This document shows positions 1 to 9,115 of a stretch of 64,000 nucleotides of DNA, in pieces (positions within the stretch are counted from its first letter, which is position 1; the number at the start of each line of letters is the position of its first letter). A program made the translations under genes and the position numbers. The notes under the pieces were generated by a model that worked only from the letters and a program-made list of their open reading frames with translations, was not told the DNA's origin and made no database searches. Location of the stretch: positions 103,995-167,994 of the forward strand of contig NZ_LMDE01000010.1 of NCBI RefSeq assembly GCF_001425025.1, in the 5' to 3' direction. Source of the DNA: Nocardioides sp. Root122. Its GTDB lineage: Bacteria; Actinomycetota; Actinomycetes; Propionibacteriales; Nocardioidaceae.

Positions 1-37
1 ACGGGGCTCTGTCCCTCCTCGACCAACGGGGCGGGCG

Positions 38-546
38 TGGTTTCGAGGCTCGCTGGCGCTCGCACCTCAACCACCGAGGCAGGACGACCAGCGGGGGGCG
101 GGCGTGGTTTCGAGGCTCGCTGGCGCTCGCACCTCAACCACCGAGGCAGGACGACCAGCGGGGGCGGGCGTGGTTTCGAGGCTCGCTGGCGCTCGCACCT
201 CAACCACCGAGGGGGGTGTCGACCAGCGGGGGCGGGCGTGGTTTCGAGGCTCGCTGGCGCTCGCACCTCAACCACCGAGGCAGGACGACCAACGGGGCGG
301 GCGTGGTTTCGAGGCTCGCTGGCGCTCGCACCTCAACCACCGAGGGGGTGTCGACCAGCGGGGGGCGGGCGGGGTTTCGAGGCTCGCTGCGCTCGCACCT
401 CAACCACCGAGGGGGTGTCGGCCAGCGGGGGCGGGCGGGGTTTCGAGGCTCGCTGGCGCTCGCACCTCAACCACCGAGGCAGGACGGCCAGCGGGGGCGG
501 GCGTGGTTTCGAGGCTCGCTGGCGCTCGCACCTCAACCACCGAGGG
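38..546. repeat. Tandem array of eight 65-68 bp palindromic repeats
   Basis: Eight copies begin at about 38, 105, 171, 239, 304, 372, 438 and 504. Each has a conserved core of about 42 bp, starting TGGTTTCGAGG and ending CACCTCAACCACCGAGG, then a short G-rich linker ending in CGACCAGCGGGG or a close variant. The core can fold imperfectly, since GGTT and GAGG on the left pair with CCTC and AACC on the right. Linkers vary by a few bases and resemble one another. A fragment of the linker (CTCCTCGACCAACG) recurs near 581-595. Open frames across the array are a by-product of the repeat. I recall similar intergenic repeats in Nocardioides, but this is unverified. Confidence 0.9.
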
Positions 547-606
547 GACGGGATGGGGGGTCTCGTGACGGGACTTCGTCCCTCCTCGACCAACGCGCGG
601 CAGGGG

Positions 607-864
607 TCAGCCTCGGGGGCCGAGGCCTCGGTAGAGGTCGATCTCGGAGCGTAGGCGGTAGGGCAGCGGCGCTCCGCGCGTGGCGAGCGCGGTGGCGTAC
701 GCCTCGAGGGCCGACAGCAGGGCGCGGCGCAGCGCCAGCTGGTCGGCCGGGCGGATGCCGCTCCGCGCGGTCTCGAGCCGTCCGCGGGCCAGGCCGATCT
801 CGGTGAGCAGGGTGGTGAGCTGCCAGTGGTCGGGCGGATGGTCCTGCGGTACGGCTTCCGACAT
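607..864 (-). CDS. Small conserved-looking protein of unknown function
   Basis: An 85-residue protein starting MSEAVPQDH. It is largely helical in appearance, with a Leu/Ala/Arg-rich middle (residues about 18-60) and no signal peptide, membrane segment or recognisable motif. The in-frame ATG at 897 is less likely because the stretch between is Arg/Gly-rich and the ATG at 864 has a GGAAG-like sequence just upstream. It lies downstream of the large phosphatase gene in the same direction, about 100 bases apart. It is separated from the window edge only by the tandem repeats. I do not recognise the family; codon use with G or C in the third position supports it being real. Confidence 0.6.
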   Translation of the reverse strand: MSEAVPQDHPPDHWQLTTLLTEIGLARGRLETARSGIRPADQLALRRALLSALEAYATALATRGAPLPYRLRSEIDLYRGLGPRG

Positions 865-962
865 GGGACTTCCGCCCTGCCCGCAGGGCCGGCGCACGGT
901 GCGACGGCGTTGACGGACGCTGCCAGCCTACGCTGCGCGTCGCGACGGCGCGCGGCTCTCCG

Positions 963-3900
963 TCAGTTCTGCGTCAACCTCCCCTCGACCTGCGGGTCCA
1001 CCGGGCTGTTGTCGGTCACGTAGTCGGCGGCGATCTGCATCAGGTCGTCGCCCGGCTGCTGGACGTCGGTGGCCTGGCTGAAGACGGTGTAGCCGTCGCC
1101 GCCGGTGAACATGAAGTCGTTGGTCACCAGCCTGACGGAGTCGCCGTCGGCGATGGGCGTCTGCGTCCCGCCGATGCCGTCGGGGGTCCGCCACATCCCG
1201 TCGACGACGGGCGTCGTGCCCTCGCAGTGGAAGGTCGCGCGCAGGCCGGAGACCTGCGGGAACCGGCCGGTCGCGATGGCCGTGTTGCACACCGGCGAGA
1301 AGCCGTTGAGGAACGCCGTACGCAGCTGGGCGCCGGTGACGGTGAGGATCGTGGTGCGGTTGCCGAACGGCAGCACCGCGAACATCTCGCCCCACGTGAT
1401 CTCGCACGCGGCCTCGCCCGCGCTGGGCGGCGAGCAGACGAGGTCCTGTCGCAGCCCGCCGGAGTTGGTGTAGGCAGCGTCGACGCCGGGGTACTTCCCA
1501 CGCATGGCGTCGGCGACCATGTTGCCCATCTCCGACTCGTGCAGGCGGGTGGGGTCACGCAGGACGTCGTTGGCCTGCGTGCCGATCACCTGGTTGCGCA
1601 GCACGGCGGTCTCCGCGTTGGCCTGGTCGACGATCGCCTGGACGTCCGCGCGGCCGGTCACGCCGAGGGTCTTGGCGACGCGGGTCGCGCCGCCCGCCCA
1701 GGCCACGTCGCCGCCCCGCACCATCAGCTGGAGCACGGAGTACGACGCGCCGGCGTTGATGCCCTCGGTGATGAGGATGTCGCCACGCATCAGGTTCGAG
1801 ACCCGGTGCGTGTGTCCGACGATCATGGCGTCGACAGTGGTGTCCTGCAGTGCGTCGGCGATGCCGATGATCGGTCCCTCCCACGCGGCGCCCGGGGTGG
1901 TGCCGACGGGGTTGCTGCCCAGCGCCGTGCCCTGGTGGATGACGACGACCTGGACCTTGACGCCCTGCCGGCGCAGCCGCTCGGACTCGGCCTTGATCCT
2001 CGGCGCCTCGTCGAGGAACTCGAGTCCCTCGGTCGCCCCGGCCGCGACGAGCTCGGGTGTCTCGGCCAGCCCGGCGCCGATCACGCCGACCTTCACGCCG
2101 TTGACCCGGAACACCTTCGACGGCGTGACCCACGGTGGCGCCTCGCCGGTGTCGGCATCCACGATGTTGGTGGCGAGGAACGGGAAGTCGGCGCGCGCCT
2201 GGTGCTGCAGCAGCCGGGCGACGCCGTAGTCGAACTCGTGGTTGCCGTAGGACGTGGCGTCGAGGCCCCAGGCGTTCTCCACGTCGATCGCGGGCATGTC
2301 CTCGAGCAGCGCCGAGCTCGGGGGAGAGGCGCCGACGTTGTCGCCGCCGGCCAGGATCAGGCCCTCGCCCGGCAGCGCGTCGAGGTCCTCGTCGAACATC
2401 GTCGCGAGGAACGACGCGCCTCCGACGCGGGCGTTGATGCCGTTGTCGTAGGCGCGCGTCGTCGGGTCGAGCTGTCCGTGGAAGTCGCTGAGCCCGACGA
2501 TCGGCACCGGCGTGTAGGAGTGGCCGTCGTCGGCGACGTCGAGGAGCACCTCGCCCTGGCTGTGCTGCGGCTCGGGGACCCCGAGCAGGAACGCCAGCGT
2601 CGGGGCCAGGTCGATCGAGCGTGCCGCCACCCGGCCGTGCCCGATGCCCGCGCCGCCGGCGAGGAACGTCGCGCGCATGTTGACGTTGGCCGCCAGGTCC
2701 TGGACGTCGGGGACGTAGCCGTGCTGTCCGAAGAAGTGCGAGGGCGCCACGAGCGTGCCGGGCGTCTCGGCGTCGAACTGGTAGGGCGGGTAGGAGAAGA
2801 CGACGAGGTCGCCGGTGCGGGTCGGGTGCGCCATGTCGGCGGTGCTGCCCGGTCCGTTGGGGATGTGGCGCGCCTCGGCCTTGGTGAAGGCCCGGTCGAT
2901 GACGGTCCACCCCTCGGGGTTGCCGTCGTGCGTCCAGTCGTTGGGGTCGGTCAGGCCGAGGTACGCCGCCTTGATCGCGGCGACCGTCGCGGCCTCGTCG
3001 GCGGCCGGCACCTGTTGCAGGCCGCCACCGGCCGGGTCGCGCCCGGCGAGGTTGAGGTAGACCTGCAGCGTCCCGCCGGCCCAGCAGGCCTTGGCCTTGC
3101 CGATCGTCTCGCCCGCGGCCGGGCGGCAGTTCGACGTCTGCGGCCGCGACAGCAGGCCCATGTCGACCAGCGGCCGGCTGGCGTCGATCGCCAGGAACTG
3201 CGGGGCGAAGCCGTGGTCGGAGCCCACGAACGTCGTGGGGTCCTTGCCGACCAGCGACCGCGCGAGCCGCAGTGTCTGGTCGGACTCGGCGTAGGCCTCC
3301 CGGATGAACGCTGCCCGCTGCGCGACCCGGCCGTCCTTGACGCCGTCGAGGTCCACGTCGTCGTACGCCGGGTTGGGCGCGCCGCCGGGCAGGCGCTTGG
3401 TGACGAGGCCGAGGAACTGGTGCTGGAACTCGTCGGTCGTCGGCATGCCGACCATCAGCAGGTCGGGCTGGTAGGTCCGGGCGATGTACTCCAGCATCGG
3501 CCAGTGGCCGGTGGACCAGTAGAGGCCCTGCTGGGCGTAGGTCTCCTCGCTGGTGACGCCGGCCTCGAGGATGGCGAAGTCCGCGGCCGTGGAGGTCGGG
3601 AACTCGGCCGCGAGGTACTCGTCGAAGTCGGTGTAGCCCGGCTCGCCCGGCCAGGTCGGCCAGCTGGCGATCGCGCGGGTCACCGAGGTGTGGAACAGCC
3701 GCACGCGGGAGAGGTCGGGGGAGAGGGTCTCGACCTTCACCAGCATGCCGGCGGTCTTGCCGGCCAGCGCACCGCCCTGGATGGTCACCTTGACGTCGGC
3801 CCACTCGCCCTGGCGCAGGTCGCCGACGGCGTCGGAGCCGCTCTTGGTCGGGGAGAACAGGACCCGGTCGTACTTCGTCCGGCCGTCGTTGCGGCTGTCG

Positions 3901-4703
3901 TAGAGGTAGGCGTTCAAGCCGTACTTGTCGACGCCGGCGTCGAGCACCCGCAGCCGCATCTCCTGGGCGGGGCTGTACGACGTCGGCACGCCCGTCCAGC
4001 CCGTGGCCGGGCTGGGCGCGGCGGACGGGAACGGCGCCTGCCCGGCGTAGCCGCTCGGGTGGTCGAACTGGAGGCCGAAGGAGGCGATGAAGGGCGCGTC
4101 GTCGAAGATCGGCTCGCCCTTCTGGCCGATGAAGTTCGTGGCCACGCCGCGGCCGGAGTGGAAGCTCTGGTAGTCGATGGTGGGCCCCTGGATGGAGGCG
4201 TTGCGTCCGCCGGCCCACTCCATCTGGGCGACCTTGAGGCCGCCGCGCTCCGCCGACTGCGCGATCGACTCGGCCTGCAGCACCCCCGAGTCGAACGCCG
4301 CCGTGCGGTTGGCGAACGGGTCGCCGTTCTTGTGGAACGTGTTGTTCGTTGAGCCGTGCACACCCGGCCACGCACCCGTGGCGAGGGTGTACCAGCCGGC
4401 GCCGGTGTTGGGGGGCGCCTGGGTGAGCATGCCGTTGCCGCGCGCCTTGACGCCGTTGCGCAGGAACTTCTTCATCGTCGGCATCACGCCCTGGTCGGCG
4501 TACTTCTCGACGAGGTCCTGGCGGAGCCCGTCGGAGGCGAAGTAGACCGCCTTGGAGGTGGAGTGCGGTGACGGATGGTGCCCGCCGCCCTTGTGAGCCG
4601 AGGCGGCCTCCGTGGTGCCCACCGCGAGGGCGGTGACGGCGGCCGGGGCCACCAGGGCCAGGGCTGCGACGACGATGACGGGACGGCGGTCTGTGCTCTT
4701 CAC
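963..4703 (-). CDS. Secreted two-enzyme fusion: alkaline-phosphatase-superfamily phosphodiesterase plus 5'-nucleotidase
   Basis: A 1246-residue exported protein. Residues 1-34 form a signal peptide. Residues about 50-720 match the type I phosphodiesterase/nucleotide pyrophosphatase group: Asp58 in SDGLRQD, a candidate Thr/Ser nucleophile near residue 96-103, [10 protein letters not shown] at 421-430, GSDHGF at 494-499 and a late GQHGY near 659-663, which together supply the usual two-metal ligands. Residues about 734-1240 are a complete UshA-type 5'-nucleotidase: [27 protein letters not shown] and VGHTHR metal motifs, then the substrate domain with [10 protein letters not shown] and FMFTGGDGY. 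One chain could hydrolyse a phosphodiester or pyrophosphate and then the released nucleotide, presumably for extracellular phosphate salvage (inference). No stop or frame break separates the halves. Confidence 0.88.
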   Translation of the reverse strand: MKSTDRRPVIVVAALALVAPAAVTALAVGTTEAASAHKGGGHHPSPHSTSKAVYFASDGLRQDLVEKYADQGVMPTMKKFLRNGVKARGNGMLTQAPPNTGAGWYTLATGAWPGVHGSTNNTFHKNGDPFANRTAAFDSGVLQAESIAQSAERGGLKVAQMEWAGGRNASIQGPTIDYQSFHSGRGVATNFIGQKGEPIFDDAPFIASFGLQFDHPSGYAGQAPFPSAAPSPATGWTGVPTSYSPAQEMRLRVLDAGVDKYGLNAYLYDSRNDGRTKYDRVLFSPTKSGSDAVGDLRQGEWADVKVTIQGGALAGKTAGMLVKVETLSPDLSRVRLFHTSVTRAIASWPTWPGEPGYTDFDEYLAAEFPTSTAADFAILEAGVTSEETYAQQGLYWSTGHWPMLEYIARTYQPDLLMVGMPTTDEFQHQFLGLVTKRLPGGAPNPAYDDVDLDGVKDGRVAQRAAFIREAYAESDQTLRLARSLVGKDPTTFVGSDHGFAPQFLAIDASRPLVDMGLLSRPQTSNCRPAAGETIGKAKACWAGGTLQVYLNLAGRDPAGGGLQQVPAADEAATVAAIKAAYLGLTDPNDWTHDGNPEGWTVIDRAFTKAEARHIPNGPGSTADMAHPTRTGDLVVFSYPPYQFDAETPGTLVAPSHFFGQHGYVPDVQDLAANVNMRATFLAGGAGIGHGRVAARSIDLAPTLAFLLGVPEPQHSQGEVLLDVADDGHSYTPVPIVGLSDFHGQLDPTTRAYDNGINARVGGASFLATMFDEDLDALPGEGLILAGGDNVGASPPSSALLEDMPAIDVENAWGLDATSYGNHEFDYGVARLLQHQARADFPFLATNIVDADTGEAPPWVTPSKVFRVNGVKVGVIGAGLAETPELVAAGATEGLEFLDEAPRIKAESERLRRQGVKVQVVVIHQGTALGSNPVGTTPGAAWEGPIIGIADALQDTTVDAMIVGHTHRVSNLMRGDILITEGINAGASYSVLQLMVRGGDVAWAGGATRVAKTLGVTGRADVQAIVDQANAETAVLRNQVIGTQANDVLRDPTRLHESEMGNMVADAMRGKYPGVDAAYTNSGGLRQDLVCSPPSAGEAACEITWGEMFAVLPFGNRTTILTVTGAQLRTAFLNGFSPVCNTAIATGRFPQVSGLRATFHCEGTTPVVDGMWRTPDGIGGTQTPIADGDSVRLVTNDFMFTGGDGYTVFSQATDVQQPGDDLMQIAADYVTDNSPVDPQVEGRLTQN

Positions 4704-4863
4704 GGCACCCTCCAGGACGGGGTGGGAGCCCGGTCCTGGAAGTCAGAGTGGCGCCCGGGCGCGGCTCCCCCGGGGATGGGTCGAACCTCCACCCGTGCCC
4801 GGGTGGCGTCAAGGCCCCCGGTTGGGTATGTGGTTCCCGCACGCGCGCGGCCCCTGCCGACAC

Positions 4864-4886
4864 CGCCGGTCCGGTCCAGACCGGCG
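4864..4886 (-). terminator. Hairpin downstream of the FUSC gene
   Basis: Eight-base arms CGCCGGTC and GACCGGCG enclose a 7-base loop. The hairpin lies about 35 bases past the stop of the FUSC gene and before the phosphatase fusion gene on the same strand. No clear T-run follows, which is common in high-GC actinobacteria. Confidence 0.45.
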
Positions 4887-4921
4887 CCGCTCGTCAGGGG
4901 AGCGGTGGGACGGACCGGCCC

Positions 4922-5929
4922 TCAGCGGGCGACGGTGTCGCGCCCGTGCTCAACGGCGATCAGGGCGAGCGCGACGACGACGCCGATGGCAGTCTCGACG
5001 CCGCGGTCGAAGAGCAGCGCGCCGGACCCTTGAGACGAGCCGAGCTGGCCCATCAGCAGCGCCATCGGGGTGATGAAGAGCATCGCGATGCCGTAGTTGC
5101 GTCCCACGACCAGCTCGGTGACGACCTGGAGCACGACCACGACGAGCACCAGTGCGACGGGATCGAGCCCGAGCAGGAGCAGTGGCGCGGCCAGCAGCAG
5201 CCCGAGCAGGGTGCCGACGGCACGGTGGGCGGCGCGCAGCGACTGGTGGTCGCGACCGCTGACGCTCAGCGGGGCCACGGCGGCGACCATCGCCCACCAG
5301 GGGTGCCCGATGCCGGCAGCGGTGGCGGCCCCACCGGCGAGGAGCACGACGAGCAGGTAGCGGAGCGGGTCGACGTACCGAGGGGCGCGGAGGGGCGGCG
5401 TCGAGGTCCGGGCAGCGCGCCGCGCGACGGCGCCGATGTTGCCGATGACGACGGCCAGGACGGCGCTGGCGCCCGCGACGGCGAGGGCGACCCCGACGTC
5501 GGACCGACCGGCCGGCACGGACGCGACCGTGCCGAACGCGAAGATCGCGAACAGCGGCCCGGACGGGTGCCAGTCGAAGACGGTCGAGGCCATCGAGCCG
5601 GCGGCCGCCACGAGCGCGCTGAGGAGGACGAGCGTCCACGGGCCGACGGCTGCCGCGGAGACCGCGGCGCCGAGGCCCACGGCGGCCACGAGGACGAGGC
5701 CGGCCGTGCTCTGCATGACGGCCCGGGGGAGGTGCACACGGCTGCGTCCGTAGAGGGCTGTGAAGGCACCGAAGGCGGCGTAGACCGCCCAGGTCGTGCG
5801 GTCGAGCAGCACCAGCGTGAGCAGCGGGACCGCGACGCTCAACCCGGCGCGGAGCGCGACGCGGTGCTGGCCGGGCGGGACCGGGTTCAGCCGGAGCAGG
5901 CTCGTCGTGGAGGCGGCGACGACTGACAC
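4922..5929 (-). CDS. FUSC-family integral membrane protein
   Basis: About 335 residues with at least eight hydrophobic segments in two clusters (residues about 20-150 and 185-330) separated by a basic cytoplasmic-looking stretch near 165-185. This is the layout of the fusaric-acid-resistance-like (FUSC/aromatic acid exporter) families. A GRD(H/N) segment and the late GRNYGIAMLFITP segment are typical. Location next to a benzoate locus makes efflux of an aromatic acid possible, but nothing in the sequence fixes the substrate. The GTG at 5929 is chosen because the reading frame upstream lies in a 19-bp hairpin; there is no good ribosome binding site, so a start further in is possible. Confidence 0.75.
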   Translation of the reverse strand: MSVVAASTTSLLRLNPVPPGQHRVALRAGLSVAVPLLTLVLLDRTTWAVYAAFGAFTALYGRSRVHLPRAVMQSTAGLVLVAAVGLGAAVSAAAVGPWTLVLLSALVAAAGSMASTVFDWHPSGPLFAIFAFGTVASVPAGRSDVGVALAVAGASAVLAVVIGNIGAVARRAARTSTPPLRAPRYVDPLRYLLVVLLAGGAATAAGIGHPWWAMVAAVAPLSVSGRDHQSLRAAHRAVGTLLGLLLAAPLLLLGLDPVALVLVVVVLQVVTELVVGRNYGIAMLFITPMALLMGQLGSSQGSGALLFDRGVETAIGVVVALALIAVEHGRDTVAR

Positions 5930-5934
5930 GAGGA

Positions 5935-5980
5935 AGCGCGCACGGGCCCGGACACCACCGGGTCCGGGCTCGTGCGCGCT
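5935..5980 (-). terminator. Strong hairpin terminator after the YceI gene
   Basis: Arms of 19 bases (5935-5953 and 5962-5980) pair with a single G-T type mismatch around an 8-base loop. It begins 17 bases past the YceI stop and ends 5 bases before the proposed FUSC start. It therefore probably insulates the two genes, or attenuates read-through into FUSC. Confidence 0.7.
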
Positions 5981-5997
5981 GCGTGGGGGAGGCGTGA

Positions 5998-6606
5998 TCA
6001 GGCGCTCTTGATCGCGGAGACGTCGAGCTCGAGCTTGATCTTCTCGGAGACGAGCACGCCACCGGTCTCGAGGGCCGCGTTCCAGGAGAGGTCCCAGTCC
6101 TTGCGGTTGATCGTGGTCGCGCCCTCGAAGCCGACGCGGGTGTTGCCGAACGGGTCGACGGCGGTGCCGGTCTCCTCGAAGGGGATCGTGACGGACTTCG
6201 TCGTGCCCTTGATCGTCAGGTCGCCGGTGATGGACCACTCGGCGCCGTCGCGCTCGACGGCGGTCGAGGTGAAGGTGATCTCGGGGAAGGCCTCGACGTC
6301 GAAGAAGTCGCCGGACTGCAGGTGACCGTCGCGGTCGGCGGAGCCGGTCGAGATGCTCGCGGGGCGGATGGTGAGGGCGACGCGCGAGGCGGCCGGGTCC
6401 TCGGCGTCGACGTGCGCGGAGCCCTCGAAGTCCTGGAACTGGCCGCGGACGGTGGTGACCATCGCGTGGCGGGCGGAGAAGCCGAGGCGGCTGTGGCTGG
6501 CGTCGATGACGTAGTCACCGGTGATCGAGTCGCGGTCGAGGACGGCGACGGGCGCGCTGGGCGCGGCGGCGGCGGCGGTGCTCTTGGTGCGGCGGAAGAA
6601 CGACAT
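5998..6606 (-). CDS. YceI family protein
   Basis: A 202-residue YceI-like lipocalin-fold protein. The family signature is seen from residue about 29: YVIDASHSRLGFSARHAMVTTV, then GQFQDFEG, FFDVEAFPEITFTS, GDLTIKGTTKSVT and FGNTRVGFEGATTINRKDWDL. Unlike secreted YceI proteins it lacks a signal peptide; the first 25 residues are Ala/Pro-rich after a basic MSFFRRTK. YceI proteins bind polyisoprenoid-type lipids in solved members; its substrate here is unknown. AGGAG lies 8 bases before the ATG. A TTGA-N4-TCAA dyad about 35 bases upstream may be its operator. It is followed by a strong terminator, so it is probably monocistronic. Confidence 0.9.
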   Translation of the reverse strand: MSFFRRTKSTAAAAAPSAPVAVLDRDSITGDYVIDASHSRLGFSARHAMVTTVRGQFQDFEGSAHVDAEDPAASRVALTIRPASISTGSADRDGHLQSGDFFDVEAFPEITFTSTAVERDGAEWSITGDLTIKGTTKSVTIPFEETGTAVDPFGNTRVGFEGATTINRKDWDLSWNAALETGGVLVSEKIKLELDVSAIKSA

Positions 6607-6640
6607 GGGGACTCCTGGGAGGTCGAGGTGCGTCAGGTAG

Positions 6641-6652
6641 TTGACAATTCAA
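6641..6652. promoter_or_regulatory. Possible MarR-type operator upstream of the YceI gene
   Basis: TTGACAATTCAA is a TTGA-N4-TCAA dyad in an AT-rich island, 35 bases before the YceI start codon and flanked by TAG on one side and TCA on the other. MarR-family regulators often bind such short TTG/CAA dyads. No MarR gene is in the window, so the regulator is a guess. Confidence 0.35.
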
Positions 6653-6727
6653 TCAGTCCAACGACGCGGTGGATGACTTCATTCCCGGCCGGATGTGATC
6701 TGGGCCTCATCTGGCCCTCGCCGCAGC

Positions 6728-6760
6728 GACCCGTCCTCCGCGGGGCGCGGAGGACGGGTC
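6728..6760 (-). terminator. Terminator of the catBAC unit
   Basis: A perfect 15-base-pair hairpin (arms 6728-6742 and 6746-6760, loop GGG) starts 14 bases downstream of the catC stop. It marks the end of the LysR-catB-catA-catC transcript and separates it from the YceI gene. No T-run follows. Confidence 0.75.
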
Positions 6761-6774
6761 GGGGGCGGGACGTG

Positions 6775-7053
6775 TCATGCGATCGACGAGGGGTGCGTCG
6801 CGAGCGGCGTGACCTGGATGTCCATGTAGGGGAACAGCGGGAGCCCGGAGAGGAGCTCGTGGAGCGCGTCGTTGGACTCGACGTCGAAGATCGAGACGTT
6901 GGCGTACTCCCCGACGATCCGCCACAGGTGCGGCCAGCGACCGGAGCGCTGCACCTCCTGGGCATAGGCCTTCTCGCGGGCGACCAGGTCGGCCTTGACG
7001 TCGGCGTCCATGTCGAGCGGGATCCGGACGTCCATGCGCACGTGGTAGAGCAT
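6775..7053 (-). CDS. catC: Muconolactone delta-isomerase
   Basis: A 92-residue protein of the usual CatC length, beginning MLYHVRMDVRIPLDMD, with the conserved REKAYAQEVQRSGRWPHLWR and NVSIFDVESNDALHELLSGLPLFPY segments. It isomerises muconolactone to 3-oxoadipate enol-lactone in the ortho-cleavage branch, as a decameric soluble enzyme in studied members. The longer frame upstream overlaps catA and is out of keeping with the family, so the ATG at 7053 is the start. It is 7 bases downstream of catA and closes the cat unit, with a strong hairpin after it. Confidence 0.97.
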   Translation of the reverse strand: MLYHVRMDVRIPLDMDADVKADLVAREKAYAQEVQRSGRWPHLWRIVGEYANVSIFDVESNDALHELLSGLPLFPYMDIQVTPLATHPSSIA

Positions 7054-7060
7054 CGGCGCC

Positions 7061-7936
7061 TCAGCCCTTGGCGGGGTCGAGCACGAAGCCGTAGTCGACG
7101 GTCGCGCTGCCATCGGGCTGCTGCTGCGGGTCGAGGACGAGCTCGGGCTTCACCGCCGAGGCGATGTCGTCGTCGTTGTGCTCGTCGCCGGGGAAGTAGA
7201 GCTGGGCGGTGAGCAGCTCGTGCCCGGGCGCCGAGACCTTGACGTGGAGGTGGGCGGGGCGCCAGGCGTGCCAGCCGGCGGCGGCGATCAGCTTGCCGCA
7301 GGAGCCGTCGGTCGGGATCTGGTAGGGCGCGGGCTGGACCGTCGTGATCTCGAAGCGGCCGTCGGCGTCGGTGGTGAACGAGCCGCGCAGGTTCCACTCG
7401 GGGATGCCCGGGGCGAACTGGGAGTAGAAGCCGTCGTCGTCGGCGTGCCAGAGCTCGACCTTGGCGCCACCGAGGGCGGAGCCGTCGGTCGAGGTGACCT
7501 GGCCGCTCCACACGAGCGGCGTGCCGCCCTCGTCCTCGCGCATCGGGATGGTGCCCTTCGCGCCCTGCTCGGGAGCGTCGGGGACGTAGTAGGGGCCCTC
7601 GATGGAGCCCTTGTTGCCCTCGCGGTGCTCGGTGGCGACGTCCTCCACGACGTGCTCGAGCCACACGTCCAGGAACAGCGGCCACTCGCCGTCCTCACCG
7701 ACGTTGATCAGCCACGCCTTCAGCGCATTGAACTCGTCGTAGGTGACCTTGTGCTTGCGCACGGTCGCGTAGATCGCCTCGAGGACCTCGCGGGCGAGCG
7801 TGTCCACGCGCTCGGCGGGGACGTCCTTGACGGCCTCGAAGGGCGACTTGTCGGCGTGGAAGCGCTCGGTGGCGCTCGCGCCGGAGGCGGCGGCGGAGGC
7901 CTGCTGGGCCTCGGTCTCGTTGATGGTGGTGCTCAT
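7061..7936 (-). CDS. catA: Catechol 1,2-dioxygenase
   Basis: A 291-residue intradiol dioxygenase that opens catechol to cis,cis-muconate. The N-terminal helical dimerisation part (about 30-110) is followed by the beta-sandwich with non-haem Fe(III) ligands visible as Tyr171 (GFYSQF), Tyr205 (PAPYQIP), His229 and His231 (RPAHLHVKV). An Ala/Ser-rich stretch of about 22 residues precedes the conserved part. A good AAGGAG lies just before the ATG. It sits between catB (78 bases upstream) and catC (7 bases downstream) in one transcription unit. Confidence 0.97.
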   Translation of the reverse strand: MSTTINETEAQQASAAASGASATERFHADKSPFEAVKDVPAERVDTLAREVLEAIYATVRKHKVTYDEFNALKAWLINVGEDGEWPLFLDVWLEHVVEDVATEHREGNKGSIEGPYYVPDAPEQGAKGTIPMREDEGGTPLVWSGQVTSTDGSALGGAKVELWHADDDGFYSQFAPGIPEWNLRGSFTTDADGRFEITTVQPAPYQIPTDGSCGKLIAAAGWHAWRPAHLHVKVSAPGHELLTAQLYFPGDEHNDDDIASAVKPELVLDPQQQPDGSATVDYGFVLDPAKG

Positions 7937-8014
7937 GGCGGTGCTCCTTGCTGGCGGGTGTGCGGGTGTGCGGGATGGGTGATGTACGACCGGGGTGGCG
8001 GCGGTGCCCTCCGG

Positions 8015-9115
8015 TCAGTCCTGGCGGTAGTGCGCGAGCTTGTCGGGGTCGAGGACGGCGCCGAGCCCGGGACCGGAGCGGGCGACGAGCTCGCCGCCCC
8101 GGATCTCGAGCGGCTCGGCGAGCAGGTCGTCGCTCATGTCGAGGAAGTTGGAGAGCTCGCCGGCGCGCCGTGACGTCAGCTCGAAGGCCGACCCGAAGGC
8201 GACCGAGCACAGCGACCCGAGCTGGCCGTCGATCTGGTTGCCCATGACCAGCTCGATGCCGAGGCCCTCTGCGAGGTGGTGCACGCGACGGCTGGTGGTG
8301 AAGCCGGTCCGCGCGGTCTTGATGCTGGCGGCGGTGGCCGACCCGCCGAGGACCTCGCGGGTCACCTCGGCCGGGGTCACGACGGACTCGTCGGCGATGA
8401 AGGGGACGTCGAGCTGTGAGACCAGCCAGCGGCGCCCGAGGACGTCGTCGGCGGGGCACAGCTCCTCGGCGAAGGTGAGGCCGAGGTCGGCCATGTCCTT
8501 CATCGCGCGGGCCGACTCGGAGGCGGACCAGCCGCGGTTGCCGTCGACGTAGAGCTCGACGTCGTCGCCGAGGCCCACGCGCAGGGCGCGGACGACGGCG
8601 GTGTCGAGCGAGAACGGGCGGCGCCCGACCTTCACCTTGAAGGTGGTGATGCCGTAGGTGTCGCGCATCCGCTCGGCCTCGGCGACCATCGCGGCAGGCT
8701 CGTCGAAGCCGAGCATGTGCGAGACGCGCATCCGGTCGGTGTAGCCGCCGAGCAGCTCGGTGACGCTGTAGCCGAGCGACCGGCCCAGGGCGTCCCAGAT
8801 CGCCATGTCGAGCGCGGACTTGGCGGTGGGGTTGCCGACGGTGCGGGACAGGCGGGCGTGGATCTGCTCGCGCTCCATGAGGTCGAGCCCGGTCACCTGC
8901 GGGGCGAAGATGCCGTCGATGACGGCGACGATGCCGGCTTGGGTCTCGCCGTAGGTGAAGGGGCGCGGCGGCGCCTCGGCGATGCCGACCACCCCGTCGT
9001 CGGTGGTGACGCGGACGAGCACGTGCTCGGCGACGTGCACCTCGCCGCTCGCGAACTTCAGCGGCTTGCGGTAGGGGATGGCGAAGGGGATCGCCTCGAC
9101 CTGGGTGATCTTCAC
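8015..9115 (-). CDS. catB: Muconate cycloisomerase
   Basis: A 366-residue enolase-superfamily enzyme that lactonises cis,cis-muconate to muconolactone. The MLE-subgroup residues are all visible: the KVK pair (Lys160, Lys162) in TTFKVKVG, metal ligands Asp191 (VDGN), Glu217/218 (FAEELCP) and Asp242 (ADES), and the opposite-face Lys266 (IKTARTG). The start is GTG at 9115, in the overlap GTGA with the stop of the upstream LysR gene, so translation is probably coupled to the regulator. The same fold includes dipeptide epimerases and chloromuconate enzymes; the context with catA and catC settles the choice. Confidence 0.96.
   Translation of the reverse strand: MKITQVEAIPFAIPYRKPLKFASGEVHVAEHVLVRVTTDDGVVGIAEAPPRPFTYGETQAGIVAVIDGIFAPQVTGLDLMEREQIHARLSRTVGNPTAKSALDMAIWDALGRSLGYSVTELLGGYTDRMRVSHMLGFDEPAAMVAEAERMRDTYGITTFKVKVGRRPFSLDTAVVRALRVGLGDDVELYVDGNRGWSASESARAMKDMADLGLTFAEELCPADDVLGRRWLVSQLDVPFIADESVVTPAEVTREVLGGSATAASIKTARTGFTTSRRVHHLAEGLGIELVMGNQIDGQLGSLCSVAFGSAFELTSRRAGELSNFLDMSDDLLAEPLEIRGGELVARSGPGLGAVLDPDKLAHYRQD

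Noticed and set aside
38-546. CRISPR-like array
   Set aside because: Spacing is regular, but the between-repeat parts are about 24 bases and nearly the same as one another, so there are no real spacers and no cas genes.
37-654. Open frames of 150-205 codons across the tandem array
   Set aside because: They are produced by repeat units with no stop codons; the encoded repeats are Arg/Gly-rich and the same in several frames and on both strands.
1227-4352. 1041-codon plus-strand frame opposite the phosphatase fusion
   Set aside because: It mirrors the coding strand of a gene with clear enzyme motifs; its composition (Arg/Gly/Val repeats) is typical of GC-rich antisense frames.
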